Origin: Nitrospinota bacterium | GTDB lineage: Bacteria; Nitrospinota_A; UBA7883; JACRLM01 | Assembly: GCA_016208975.1 (NCBI GenBank) | Contig: JACQXA010000004.1 | Coordinates: 1,613,015 to 1,677,014, forward strand | Length of the DNA stretch: 64,000 nt | Direction of reading: 5' to 3' | Shown here: positions 1 to 8,150 of the stretch, piece by piece | How positions within the stretch are numbered: position 1 is the first letter of the stretch | How the letters are laid out: every line of letters starts with the position of its first letter | The notes under the pieces: model-generated | Told to the model about the DNA's origin: nothing | The model's input: only the letters and a program-made list of their open reading frames with translations | Databases searched by the model: none | Position numbers and translations under genes: made by a program

Positions 1-1
1 A

Positions 2-229
2 AAGCAATTTGGCTGTGATCTGGACTGGCGTGAAATGCCGGATAAAAAAGAAAGTAAGGTTTTGATCAAACTAGATAAAACAAATCCAACAGACAGGAAT
101 GATTGGCCCCGGCAACATCAGTGGCTATTAGATAATCTGGAAAAGCTTCACAAGGTGTTTTCCAAACGAGTCAAAGCTTTAAAACATGCCAAATTTAACG
201 GCAGTGATGATTCTGATGAGGGAGAGTGA
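2..229 (+). CDS. DUF4268 domain protein, C-terminal part only (cut by window edge)
   Basis: The reading frame is open from the first bases of the window and ends in TGA, so only about the last 75 residues are visible. The visible part contains a W-R-E-M-P-D-K-K stretch followed by D-W-P-R-Q-H-Q-W-L and L-E-K-L-H-K-V-F. This pattern matches the C-terminus of DUF4268 proteins, which often carry an upstream nuclease-like region and occur in defence or restriction neighbourhoods. The tail is acidic (GSDDSDEGE). It ends 9 bases before the HEPN gene, so the two may be co-transcribed. A separate short gene starting at the ATG at 35 is possible, but the frame continues upstream without a stop, so truncation by the window is more likely. 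Confidence 0.6.
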   Translation, partial: KQFGCDLDWREMPDKKESKVLIKLDKTNPTDRNDWPRQHQWLLDNLEKLHKVFSKRVKALKHAKFNGSDDSDEGE

Positions 230-238
230 TAAGCAGGA

Positions 239-619
239 ATGACCACTCCTGAACGATGGGCTGATCAGGCCCGTTATGATATTGACACCGCCAAGGCCAT
301 GCTTGAGGCAAAGCCGTTCCCTTACGTTCTTTTCATGCGCCAGCAGGCGATCGAGAAGGCTTTGAAAGCGATTGTTATCCAGGTTACAGGCAAAATGGCC
401 CCGCGAATTCACAGCCTTGTCAAACTAGGCGAGCTGGCGCAGTTGAAACTTTCGGCTGAGCAGGAAAAATTCTATGCCGAACTAGTTTCATACTATATCG
501 GCTCTCGCTATCCTGAAGATTTGCTGGCGATGTCGAAGAGGGTTTCGCATCAAAAAGCCAAGGAGGCGCTCGATAAATCCGAGGAGGAAATCCAATGGCT
601 GTTGTCTCTATTGAAATAG
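239..619 (+). CDS. HEPN domain protein (probable toxin of a HEPN/MNT pair)
   Basis: A 126-residue, all-helical protein of the small HEPN family (PF05168-like). The visible family features are the N-terminal WxxQARYDIxTA helix (about residues 7-18), the central RQQAIEKALKA helix (about 35-45), the PRIHSL segment and a later SRYPE segment. Known HEPN partners of MNT proteins act as RNases or related toxins, neutralised by the adjacent nucleotidyltransferase. Here the HEPN gene comes first and overlaps the MNT gene by 25 bases, the usual arrangement. Toxicity is inferred from family and context. An RNase Rx4-6H motif is not clearly present, so catalytic activity cannot be read from the sequence. 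Confidence 0.85.
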   Translation: MTTPERWADQARYDIDTAKAMLEAKPFPYVLFMRQQAIEKALKAIVIQVTGKMAPRIHSLVKLGELAQLKLSAEQEKFYAELVSYYIGSRYPEDLLAMSKRVSHQKAKEALDKSEEEIQWLLSLLK

Positions 620-942
620 AAAAGCGTATTAAGGAAGCCATGCTGGATTTGAACAGGTCATCAAAAGTTACAGCTGTGTACATTTTCGGTTCGCAAATAA
701 ACGGCACGGCGGATGAATGGAGCGATGTGGATATAGGCGTATTTGCCGAAGGTGTGGAGAACTGGGATTTTGAACGATTCACCGAGGAATTCGTAAACGT
801 ACAAATTAAATATGGTCATGATCTTGAACCCCATTTCTTCCCCGCCAGCGTTTTCGACAATCCGGAGCCGGGGAGTTTCGCCGAGTTCGTGAAAGAAAAC
901 GGCGTGCGTATAGATTTGAGCCCGGAACCTCCCGCAAAATAA
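595..942 (+). CDS. MNT-type minimal nucleotidyltransferase (probable antitoxin)
   Basis: A 115-residue protein with the nucleotidyltransferase signature G32-S33-x10-D44-x-D46 inside a Y-I-F-G-S segment. This is the Pol-beta fold motif of minimal nucleotidyltransferases (MNT/MntA). In characterised type VII systems the MNT protein neutralises its HEPN partner by adding nucleotides to it. The gene overlaps the upstream HEPN gene by 25 bases, implying translational coupling. Both metal-binding aspartates are intact, so it is probably active. The C-terminus is short and ends in a Pro-rich tail. Confidence 0.88.
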   Translation: MAVVSIEIEKRIKEAMLDLNRSSKVTAVYIFGSQINGTADEWSDVDIGVFAEGVENWDFERFTEEFVNVQIKYGHDLEPHFFPASVFDNPEPGSFAEFVKENGVRIDLSPEPPAK

Positions 943-1113
943 ATTTACCCGCCTCCCTCCGATAGTGTTCTTTCCCCCGCCTATTTTGGTATGATTGCGC
1001 GATGGAAAAAATCCGTGATCAGGCGGTCACGGGGTAGCCAGGGGATATGTAGTCTGGATGCCTCGCCGAAGCTTCGGGAATCTGCCGCCGGGCTCCGCAT
1101 GGAAGTAAGGTAA

Positions 1114-1908
1114 TTGATCAAATTCAGCGTCGCTGTCATAGAGGCCGTGGTGGGCAACATCGGCCTGTGGGTGATTTGGACCGCCCACTCGGTGGGGGAG
1201 CTTTCCATGTTCACCTGGCAGGTGCTCAAATGGCTTGTCCGCCCGCCATTGCGCATCCGCGCGGTTTTCGAGCAGATGCAGGAGATCGGCTACAACTCGG
1301 TGCCCGTGGTGGCCATTACGGCGCTGTCCACCGGTGGCGTGCTGGCCTTGCAAAGCTACATCGGTTTTAAACGGTTCGGCGCCGAGAGCATGGTGGGCAC
1401 CGTGGTGGCCCTTTCCATGACCCGCGAGCTGGGGCCGGTGCTTACCGGCATAATGGTGGCGGGCCGGGCGGGCTCCGCCATGGCCGCCGAGCTTGGCACA
1501 ATGAAGGTGACCGAGCAGATCGACGCTTTGTACACCCTGGCGGCCAACCCCATTAAATACCTTATCGTGCCCCGGTTCATCGCAGGGGTGCTGATGCTTC
1601 CCATGCTGTCGGTGGTGGGGGATGTGCTGGGCATAATGGGCGGAGCGGCCATAGGGGTGGGCACGCTGGAGGCCAACCCGGTGGTTTACATGAAAAAGAC
1701 TTTCGAGTTCCTGGAGTTGAACGACATTTACTCCGGCCTGTTCAAAAGCATGGTGTTCGGGGGCATCATAGCCATAGTCTGTTGTTTCCAGGGATTCGCC
1801 ACGGAAGGGGGCGCCGAGGGTGTGGGAAAGGCCACCACGCGGTCGGTGGTGATATCGTCCATCCTCATACTTGTTACGGACTACGTTATGACCGCGTTCC
1901 TGTTCTAG
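1114..1908 (+). CDS. mlaE: MlaE family ABC transporter permease
   Basis: A 264-residue membrane protein of the MlaE/YrbE permease family, the inner-membrane subunit of phospholipid (Mla/MCE) transport systems. The conserved core TRELGPVLTGIMVAGRAG followed by AMAAELGTM and VTEQIDAL is present, with several hydrophobic segments after it. The start used is a TTG at 1114, because no ATG in frame gives a full-length family protein. A TAAGG lies just upstream at close spacing. It begins a three-gene run (permease, ATPase, MCE protein) with gaps of 16 and 37 bases, so one operon is likely. No outer-membrane lipoprotein MlaA or periplasmic MlaC gene follows. Confidence 0.9.
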   Translation: MIKFSVAVIEAVVGNIGLWVIWTAHSVGELSMFTWQVLKWLVRPPLRIRAVFEQMQEIGYNSVPVVAITALSTGGVLALQSYIGFKRFGAESMVGTVVALSMTRELGPVLTGIMVAGRAGSAMAAELGTMKVTEQIDALYTLAANPIKYLIVPRFIAGVLMLPMLSVVGDVLGIMGGAAIGVGTLEANPVVYMKKTFEFLELNDIYSGLFKSMVFGGIIAIVCCFQGFATEGGAEGVGKATTRSVVISSILILVTDYVMTAFLF

Positions 1909-1924
1909 ACAAAGGCTAACTGGC

Positions 1925-2746
1925 ATGGCGGACGACACGATAATAGAGCTGATAGACCTCCACAAGGCTTTCGGGCCCAAGAAGGTGCTGGACGGGGCCA
2001 GCCTCACCATAAAACGGGGCGAGTCCATGGTGATAATCGGCGGCTCCGGCTCCGGCAAATCCGTTACGATAAAGCACATGATAGGCCTGTTGGACCCGGA
2101 CAAGGGGCGGGTGACAGTGGACGGAATTGAGGTTGGCGCCTTGAGCGAGGAGGAGCTGAACAAGCTTCGCCGGAAATTCGGCATGCTTTTCCAGGGGGCG
2201 GCCCTTTTCGACTCGCTTACCATCGGCGAGAATGTGGGGTTTGCGTTAAAGGAGCATACAGACCTTTCCAAAACCGATATCGAGAAGATAGTCACCGAAA
2301 AGTTGCGGCTGGTGGGGCTTTTCAACGTGGAAAACCTCAAGCCCGCCGAGCTTTCCGGCGGCATGAAGAAACGGGCCGGGCTGGCCCGGGCCATAGCCAT
2401 GGACCCGGAGATTATTCTGTACGACGAGCCCACCACCGGGCTGGATCCAATCATGTGCGACCAGATTAACGAACTTATCGTGGATCTTCAGAGTAAAATA
2501 GGCGCGACCGCGGTAACCATCACCCACGACATGGTTTCCGCCAACCGCATCGCGGACAGGATAGCCATGCTCTACCAGGGTAAATTCGTGGCGGTAGGAA
2601 CGCCGGACGAGGTGTTTTTTTCCGATATTCCAGAGGTGGCGGAATTCTGTTACATTGGTAAAGTTTTAAGGCAGACCGAAGCCATCCAGAAAAAGGGAGA
2701 AGAACGGCCCGGGGCGGAAAGCGCCGGTAGCCAGCGGGGCCAGTAA
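1925..2746 (+). CDS. mlaF: MlaF family ABC transporter ATP-binding protein
   Basis: A 273-residue ABC ATPase. Walker A is GGSGSGKS at residues 39-46, the Q-loop is in GMLFQGAALF, the signature is LSGGM at 143-147, Walker B is IILYDEP ending near residue 169, and the switch histidine is in TITHD. The GMLFQ(G/S)AALFDSLT sequence is typical of the MlaF/Ttg2A branch. With the permease before it and the MCE protein after it, it energises lipid movement between inner and outer membrane. The C-terminal tail (after about residue 255) is charged and poorly conserved. Confidence 0.93.
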   Translation: MADDTIIELIDLHKAFGPKKVLDGASLTIKRGESMVIIGGSGSGKSVTIKHMIGLLDPDKGRVTVDGIEVGALSEEELNKLRRKFGMLFQGAALFDSLTIGENVGFALKEHTDLSKTDIEKIVTEKLRLVGLFNVENLKPAELSGGMKKRAGLARAIAMDPEIILYDEPTTGLDPIMCDQINELIVDLQSKIGATAVTITHDMVSANRIADRIAMLYQGKFVAVGTPDEVFFSDIPEVAEFCYIGKVLRQTEAIQKKGEERPGAESAGSQRGQ

Positions 2747-2783
2747 CTACCCGCCAAGTTACGGATAATAGAGGTACAGCCAG

Positions 2784-4280
2784 ATGAAATTGTTCACGCC
2801 GGAAACCAGGGTCGGGTTCCTGACCATCTTTGCCGGCTTTGCCCTTTTGTACCTGTCTTTTAAAACCGCCGGTGTGGACATTTTCAGCCGCGGCGAATAC
2901 ATGAAATTCAACATTTCCTTCAACTCCGTGGCCGGGCTGGAAGAGAGGGCGAAGGTTAAACTTTCCGGCGTGGAAATAGGCTATGTGGAGAAGATAGACC
3001 TTGTGGACTCCAAGGCCCGCATCACCGTCTCCCTCACCCGGGACGCCGACATCCGCGCGGATGCCATAGGCACTATAAGGACCTCCGGCCTGCTGGGCGA
3101 ACGGTATATAGAAATTGTCCAGGGCACGAAGGAAAGCCCCCTGTTGAAGACCGGCGAGGCGCTTACCCGCTCCGAAGACGCCGCCGAAATAAGCGACATG
3201 ATGGCCAAAATGTCCAGCGCGGTGGAGGATATCAAAATAATCACCCACTCGTTACGGAACACGTTCGGCACCGAGGAGGGGGAGCAGTCGCTCAAGAACA
3301 TTTTGCATAATATAGACTCCGCCGCGGCCAACATGGACCTCATTCTGGCGGAGAACCGGCAGGCGCTGAAAGTGACCATGTCCAACTTCTCGGTGATATC
3401 CGAGAGCTTCGCCAAAGAAGCCCCGTCGCTGGCCAAAAACATGGAAATAGTAGCATCGGGGCTTAAAACCTTGATCGAGGATAACCGGGCCAACCTGACA
3501 GATGGCATCGCCAACCTGAAAGATGTCTCCGGCGAGTTTGGCGGCATGCTCAAGGAGAACAGGGAAAACCTGAAGACGACCATGGATAACCTCTCTCGCG
3601 CCTCCGCAAAAATAGACTCGCTGATGGCCTCGGTGAAGAACGCCTCCTCGTCCATAGAGAACGTAACCAGCAAGATAGAACGGGGCGAGGGCACCGTGGG
3701 CAAGCTTGTGAGCGACGAGCAGGTATATGACAACCTCAACAGCGCGCTATCCGGCGCCAAGAAACTTTTGAACAAGGCCGACGAGGTGAACCTAATGGTG
3801 GGTATCCGCTCCGAGCGGCAGTCGGAGCTGGGGCAGACCAAGTCACACGTGTCTGTGAAAATCCAGCCCAGGGAGGATAAATACTACCTGCTGGAGGCAA
3901 CCGAAGACATGCGGCGGACGGATATCTCCTCCACCCGGAACACGATCAACTCTTTGCTGTACACACTCACCATGGCCAAACGTTTTTCAGACATCACTAT
4001 CAGGGCGGGGCTTATAGAGTCCTCCGCCGGGGCCGGGGCGGACATACACCTGTTTGGCGACCGGGTGATGGCGTCAGCCGACCTGTTCAACCTCTCCGGG
4101 TACGATAAAGACGCCAAGAACTCCCAGCTGAAAGCCCAGTTGCGATGGAACATGCAGAAGTACCTCTTCCTTTACCTGGGCGGCGACGAACTGCTGAACG
4201 AAAAGTACCGGTCTTTCCTGGCGGGCGGCGGCGTGATGTTCGACGAGAACGACCTGAAAATGGCCCTGGGGCTTTTCTAG
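2784..4280 (+). CDS. mlaD: MCE/MlaD family protein with long C-terminal region
   Basis: A 498-residue protein with one N-terminal membrane anchor (about residues 10-30) and an MCE domain after it (GLEERAKVKLSGVEIGYV). The domain contains an RTSGLLGERYIEI segment typical of the family. E. coli MlaD is only about 180 residues. Here the MCE domain is followed by a long helical or coiled-coil stretch (about 140-330) and a beta-rich C-terminal domain ending in GGGVMFDENDLK. It probably forms a periplasmic tube or tether for lipid transfer with MlaE and MlaF. The gene is last in the operon and converges on the lysR gene with a 43-base gap; no clear terminator is visible there. Confidence 0.88.
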   Translation: MKLFTPETRVGFLTIFAGFALLYLSFKTAGVDIFSRGEYMKFNISFNSVAGLEERAKVKLSGVEIGYVEKIDLVDSKARITVSLTRDADIRADAIGTIRTSGLLGERYIEIVQGTKESPLLKTGEALTRSEDAAEISDMMAKMSSAVEDIKIITHSLRNTFGTEEGEQSLKNILHNIDSAAANMDLILAENRQALKVTMSNFSVISESFAKEAPSLAKNMEIVASGLKTLIEDNRANLTDGIANLKDVSGEFGGMLKENRENLKTTMDNLSRASAKIDSLMASVKNASSSIENVTSKIERGEGTVGKLVSDEQVYDNLNSALSGAKKLLNKADEVNLMVGIRSERQSELGQTKSHVSVKIQPREDKYYLLEATEDMRRTDISSTRNTINSLLYTLTMAKRFSDITIRAGLIESSAGAGADIHLFGDRVMASADLFNLSGYDKDAKNSQLKAQLRWNMQKYLFLYLGGDELLNEKYRSFLAGGGVMFDENDLKMALGLF

Positions 4281-4323
4281 ACGATTACGCCGGAGCTGTT
4301 AGCAGTATTTTTCGGCTGGCCGG

Positions 4324-5241
4324 TCACTTTTTTTCCAGAATGTGGGGGACTTCCTCCGGCTCCAGGATATTCAAGAAAGCCCGCAACGGGTTTGAAAGAT
4401 AGCGGTTCTTCAGCAGTATCAGGCTAAGTTTCCTTTCCAGGTTCACCCCCTCAATCCTGGCGAACCGTAGCTGTTTTTCCTTCACCTCTTCGTCGATTGC
4501 CGCCCGGCTCACCACCGCCACCCCAAGGTTGGACTGGGCCGATTTTTTAATGGCCTCGGTGTCCCCAAGCTCCATGATGATATTGAGAGGGGTCTTCTCC
4601 GGATCCACCTTGTCCATGAACACCTTGCGGGTGCCGGAACCGCGTTCCCGGATTATGAGCGGCTCTTTTTGCAGATCCTCGATCTTTATGGAATGCCGGT
4701 TTTTCCACGGATGGTTGTTGGCGAAAATAACCACAAGCTCGTCGGTGCGGAACCGGTAAACCTCTATGCTTTTGTTGCGCACGGGGCCTTCCACTATGCC
4801 CAGGTCTATCTCCCCTTTGAGGATGGACTGCTCTATGTTGTTGGTGTTTCCCACCACCATTTCTATCCTGGCCGAGGGGTATTTTTTCTTGAACTTGCCC
4901 AGGTAGTCCGGAAGGATGTAGTTGCCTATGGTGGTGCTGGCGCCCAGCCTTAACTTGCCCACCACTTTGCGGGTGATGTCGTCTATCACCTGCTTGCCTT
5001 CCCTCAGGGCCGTCAGCGTCATCTGCGCGTAGCTTTCGAATATGGATCCCGCCTCGGTAAGCTCTATCCGCCTGCCTATGCGCTCGAACAGGGGGGAACC
5101 CAGGATTTTCTCAAGTTTTATTATCTGGGCCGAGAAAGCCGGCTGGCTTATGGCCATCTGGTCGGCGGCCCTGGAGAAGTTTTTCAGCTTGGCCGCCACC
5201 AGGAACAGGTCGAGCTGGTGGATGGTTATCTGGTTAAGCAT
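4324..5241 (-). CDS. LysR family transcriptional regulator
   Basis: A 305-residue LTTR. The N-terminal winged helix-turn-helix spans about residues 5-65 (HQLDLFLVAAKLKNFSRAA, then SQPAFSAQIIKLE and LFERIGRRIELTEAG). The rest is the two-lobed periplasmic-binding-like effector domain. It is transcribed away from aprB across a 221-base intergenic region that contains several inverted half-sites, the classic LTTR layout. Control of the aprBA-qmo-sat genes is therefore a reasonable inference, with a sulfur metabolite as possible co-inducer. The sequence is CysB/CbbR-like in general form but cannot be assigned to a named regulator. Confidence 0.9.
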   Translation of the reverse strand: MLNQITIHQLDLFLVAAKLKNFSRAADQMAISQPAFSAQIIKLEKILGSPLFERIGRRIELTEAGSIFESYAQMTLTALREGKQVIDDITRKVVGKLRLGASTTIGNYILPDYLGKFKKKYPSARIEMVVGNTNNIEQSILKGEIDLGIVEGPVRNKSIEVYRFRTDELVVIFANNHPWKNRHSIKIEDLQKEPLIIRERGSGTRKVFMDKVDPEKTPLNIIMELGDTEAIKKSAQSNLGVAVVSRAAIDEEVKEKQLRFARIEGVNLERKLSLILLKNRYLSNPLRAFLNILEPEEVPHILEKK

Positions 5242-5251
5242 ATATAAAAGG

Positions 5252-5319
5252 TTATCACTTTATCAAAACAATCTATTTTATTTTTCCTAATCGCGGCGTG
5301 ATAATCAAGTTCTGATCAC
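5252..5319. promoter_or_regulatory. Putative LysR operator region between lysR and aprB
   Basis: TTATCAC at 5252-5258 is the reverse complement of GTGATAA at 5298-5304. The second site is part of a longer palindrome, GTGAT-N12-ATCAC, at 5298-5319. LTTR proteins usually bind a dyad close to T-N11-A plus a second site nearer the promoter. The position between two divergent genes fits. The region is also AT-rich next to the lysR start. Binding is inferred from layout and symmetry only. Confidence 0.45.
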
Positions 5320-5462
5320 AGTTAATAGAGGGGGTGGACAGGTTTTTTCCGCGCGTAGCCTGTTTTCGCGCCTGGAAAAAGCCCCTGCAGTTGGCTCCAC
5401 CGCTCCTTTTAAGCTTTCTTTTGCCTGTAATGACGAGCAACAACCGTTAAGGAGAAGGAGTG

Positions 5463-5897
5463 ATGCCTACTTTCGTAATCCAGGATAAATGCGATGGATG
5501 CAAGGGTCAAGACAAGACCGCCTGCATGTACATCTGCCCTCACGACCTGATGTACCTGGACAAGGACAGGATGAAGGCGCAAAACCAGGAGCCGGAGCAG
5601 TGCTGGGAGTGCTATTCCTGCGTTAAGATCTGCCCCCAGCAGGCCATAGAGGCCCGGCCATACGCCGATTTCGTGCCCATGGGCGGCACATCCATCCCCA
5701 TGCGCTCCACCGATTCGGTTATGTGGACCGTGAAATTCCGCGACGGTAAAGTCCAGAGGTTCAAATTCCCCATCCGCACGACCCCGGAAGGCTCCATAAG
5801 GCCCTATGAAGGCAAGCCCACCCCGCAGGACGCGGATCTCGGCAACCAGAACCTTTTCACCGAGATCGGCGTAACCCTGCCGGCGATCAAGAAATAA
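5463..5897 (+). CDS. aprB: Adenylylsulfate (APS) reductase beta subunit
   Basis: A 144-residue iron-sulfur protein. Two [4Fe-4S] clusters are predicted from C10, C13, C21, C25 and C47, C50, C53, C57. The family N-terminus (MPTFV..KCDGCKG..KTACMYICP) and C-terminal tail that wraps the alpha subunit are present. It passes electrons between the redox partner (QmoABC is likely) and the AprA flavin in the APS/sulfite step. The ATG at 5463 is used because it restores the family N-terminus. A GTG immediately before it is also in frame. TAAGGAG at 5448-5454 is a well-spaced ribosome-binding site. Confidence 0.97.
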   Translation: MPTFVIQDKCDGCKGQDKTACMYICPHDLMYLDKDRMKAQNQEPEQCWECYSCVKICPQQAIEARPYADFVPMGGTSIPMRSTDSVMWTVKFRDGKVQRFKFPIRTTPEGSIRPYEGKPTPQDADLGNQNLFTEIGVTLPAIKK

Positions 5898-5918
5898 GCG
5901 AGACGGGAGAATAAAAAA

Positions 5919-7841
5919 ATGGTTAAACCTGCGGAAAACTTTCACGCGGATTTCGCGTTGAACCCGAACATAGTGGAAATGGAGACCGACATCCTGATAG
6001 TCGGCGGCGGCATGGCCGCCTGCGGCGCGGCTTACGAGGCGGCGAGGTGGGCCCAGGGCAAATACAAGGTGACACTGGTGGACAAAGCCGCCATGGACCG
6101 GTCCGGCGCCGTGGCCCAGGGCCTTTCGGCCATCAACACCTACCTGGGCGAGAACACACCGGAAGATTACGTGAAGATGGTGGCCAACGACCTTATGGGC
6201 ATCACCCGGGACGACCTGGTGTATGACGTGGGCAGGCATGTGGACGGCACCGTCCAGCTTTTCGAGGAGTGGGGCCTGCCGGTATGGAAACAGCCCGGCG
6301 ATGAGGGCAAGACCCTGCGGGAGGGTGGCAAGCCCGTCCGCTCCGGCAAATGGCAGGTGATGATAAACGGCGAATCCTACAAGGTGATAGTGGCCGAAGC
6401 GGCCAAACAGGCCCTGGGGATAGACAACATCATAGAGCGGTGTTTCATCGTGAAACTCCTGCTGGACGAAAAAGAGGACAACCGCATCGCCGGGGCCGTG
6501 GGTTTCAGCGTAAGGGAGAACAAGATATACATCTTCAGGGCCAAGACCATACTTATAGCCTGCGGCGGCGCGGTGAACATTTTCCGCCCCCGCTCCACGG
6601 GCGAAGGAATGGGCCGGGCCTGGTACCCGGTGTGGAACGCCGGCTCCACCTACGCCATGGCGGCCCAGGTGGGCGCGGAGATGACCACCATGGAAAACCG
6701 CTTCGTGCCCGCCCGGTTCAAGGACGGATACGGCCCGGTGGGCGCGTGGTTCCTGCTGTTCAAGTCCAAGGCCATAAACGGCCTGGGCGAAGACTATACG
6801 GTGAAGAACAAGGCGCTTTTGGAGCAGTATCCACCTTACGGACTGGCGCATGTTCCCTCCACCTGCCTGCGCAACCATCAAATGATGAAGGAGCTGAAAG
6901 AAGGCCGCGGGCCAATTTTCATGGATACCCCCACCGGCATGGCCAACCTCGCCAAGGACATGGACGCCAAGCAGTTCAAACACCTGGTGGCCGAGGCTTG
7001 GGAGGACTTTCTGGACATGTGTATCGGCCAGGCCAACCTGTGGGCAGGCATGAACATCCGCCCGGAGGAGACCAAGAGCGAGCTTATGCCCACCGAGCCT
7101 TACCTGCTGGGTTCCCACGCGGGAGCCTGCGGCATATGGGTGTCCGGCCCGGAAGACATGGCTCCTGCCGAGTGGCAGTGGGGTTACAACCGCATGACCA
7201 CCGTTAAAGGCCTGTTCACCGCCGGAGACGGCGTGGGCGCCTCGGGGCACAAGTTCTCGTCCGGCTCGTTCACCGAGGGTCGCATAGCGGCCAAGTCCAT
7301 GGTGCGGTTCGCCCGGGACAACAGCGGCTTCAAACCGACCATCACCGTGTCCAAGGAACAGTTGGCGGCGGACATCTACAAGCCGTTCCAGAACTATATG
7401 GACCATAAGGACTACACCACCGACCCGATGATAAACCCCAATTTCATCCGGCCCCGGATGGTGATGTTCCGGCTCAACAAGATGATGGACGAGTATGTGG
7501 CGGGCACCTCCACCTACTACACCACGTCGGAGAAGCTGATGGACGTGGCGCTCCACCTGTTGGGCATGCTCAAGGAAGACGCGGAGAAGATGGCCGCCAA
7601 GGATCTTCACGAGCTTCTGCGGGCGTGGGAGAACTACCACCGCATCTGGACGGCGGAGATGCACCTGCGCCACATCTACTTCCGCAAGGAGACGAGGTAC
7701 CCAGGCTTCTATTACAGGAGCGACTATCCGAACCTGGACGAGAACGAGTGGAAATGTTTCGTCAACTCCCGGTTCGACCCGAAGACCGGAGAGTGGGCGA
7801 TGAAGAAAGTTCCGCACCAGGACTTGGTGGCGAAAAGCTAG
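5919..7841 (+). CDS. aprA: Adenylylsulfate (APS) reductase alpha subunit
   Basis: A 640-residue flavoprotein of the fumarate reductase/succinate dehydrogenase-like group. The FAD-binding Gly motif is GGGMAACGAA at about residues 29-38. The substrate-site arginine lies in ARFKDGYGPVG (R266) and the histidine in LLGSHAGACG (H400), close to the Arg265/His398 positions described for the archaeal enzyme. It interconverts APS and sulfite plus AMP in the cytoplasm as a heterodimer with AprB, 21 bases upstream. All key features are intact and the length is normal. A stable hairpin follows 8 bases after the stop. Confidence 0.98.
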   Translation: MVKPAENFHADFALNPNIVEMETDILIVGGGMAACGAAYEAARWAQGKYKVTLVDKAAMDRSGAVAQGLSAINTYLGENTPEDYVKMVANDLMGITRDDLVYDVGRHVDGTVQLFEEWGLPVWKQPGDEGKTLREGGKPVRSGKWQVMINGESYKVIVAEAAKQALGIDNIIERCFIVKLLLDEKEDNRIAGAVGFSVRENKIYIFRAKTILIACGGAVNIFRPRSTGEGMGRAWYPVWNAGSTYAMAAQVGAEMTTMENRFVPARFKDGYGPVGAWFLLFKSKAINGLGEDYTVKNKALLEQYPPYGLAHVPSTCLRNHQMMKELKEGRGPIFMDTPTGMANLAKDMDAKQFKHLVAEAWEDFLDMCIGQANLWAGMNIRPEETKSELMPTEPYLLGSHAGACGIWVSGPEDMAPAEWQWGYNRMTTVKGLFTAGDGVGASGHKFSSGSFTEGRIAAKSMVRFARDNSGFKPTITVSKEQLAADIYKPFQNYMDHKDYTTDPMINPNFIRPRMVMFRLNKMMDEYVAGTSTYYTTSEKLMDVALHLLGMLKEDAEKMAAKDLHELLRAWENYHRIWTAEMHLRHIYFRKETRYPGFYYRSDYPNLDENEWKCFVNSRFDPKTGEWAMKKVPHQDLVAKS

Positions 7842-7849
7842 TTTTAACG

Positions 7850-7877
7850 GCAGGGGCGGTTCGCTAACCGCCTCTGC
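7850..7877 (+). terminator. Stem-loop just after aprA
   Basis: Twelve base pairs (GCAGGGGCGGTT with AACCGCCTCTGC, one G-U pair) closed by the tetraloop CGCT, starting 8 bases after the aprA stop. The following tract (AACCTTTCT) is only weakly T-rich. It could be an inefficient terminator or an mRNA-stabilising 3' structure. It is relevant because qmoABC-sat lie nearly 2 kb downstream, beyond an inserted island. Confidence 0.55.
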
Positions 7878-8076
7878 AACCTTTCTGGATTCGCATGGCG
7901 GTGCAGGTTTAAAACCTGCCCCTACATTCCCTTGATATTTGCTAGCGGGGCCGGGCAAAACGCACCATCCCCGCCTTTGTTCTTTCACATTGCGGGCAGT
8001 TTGTGTGCGGGGTGTATCCAGCCATTCGGCGGTTTGACGCGGTTTTGTAACTAGAGATAAAATAATCGTTGCATTA
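7878..8076. other. Intergenic stretch between aprA hairpin and the repeat island
   Basis: No gene is seen here. It holds one short palindrome, GCAGGTTT-A-AAACCTGC at 7902-7918, followed by CCCCTACATTC, which resembles a dispersed REP-like motif. The sequence becomes AT-richer towards 8076, immediately before the first copy of the structured repeat. No convincing promoter was identified. Confidence 0.5.
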
Positions 8077-8142
8077 TAAATTCTCCTCCCCTTAGCAAGG
8101 GGAGGTGGCCCGGCTCTGCGGGCCGGAGGGGTTTAATTTAGG
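8077..8142 (+). repeat. Structured repeat copy 1 (upstream of DUF559 gene)
   Basis: The unit starts TAAATTCTCC and ends TTTAATTTAGG. It contains hairpin A (CCTCCCCTT-AGC-AAGGGGAGG, 9 bp) and hairpin B (GGCCCG-GCTCTG-CGGGCC, 6 bp). The terminal AGG at 8140-8142 lies 8 bases before the ATG at 8151, so this copy seems to supply the Shine-Dalgarno-like sequence of the nuclease gene. Confidence 0.9.
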
Positions 8143-8150
8143 TCTTAGCG

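Noticed and set aside
943-1113. Riboswitch or leader peptide upstream of mlaE
   Set aside because: Some short hairpins and a 15-codon frame exist, but no known riboswitch core was recognised.
1027-2454. Long minus-strand open frame across mlaE and mlaF
   Set aside because: Antisense shadow of two well-supported genes; its translation has no protein-like domain.
5409-7988. Very long open frame antisense to aprB-aprA
   Set aside because: It has no recognisable motifs and mirrors the codon bias of aprA on the other strand; aprB and aprA are certain.
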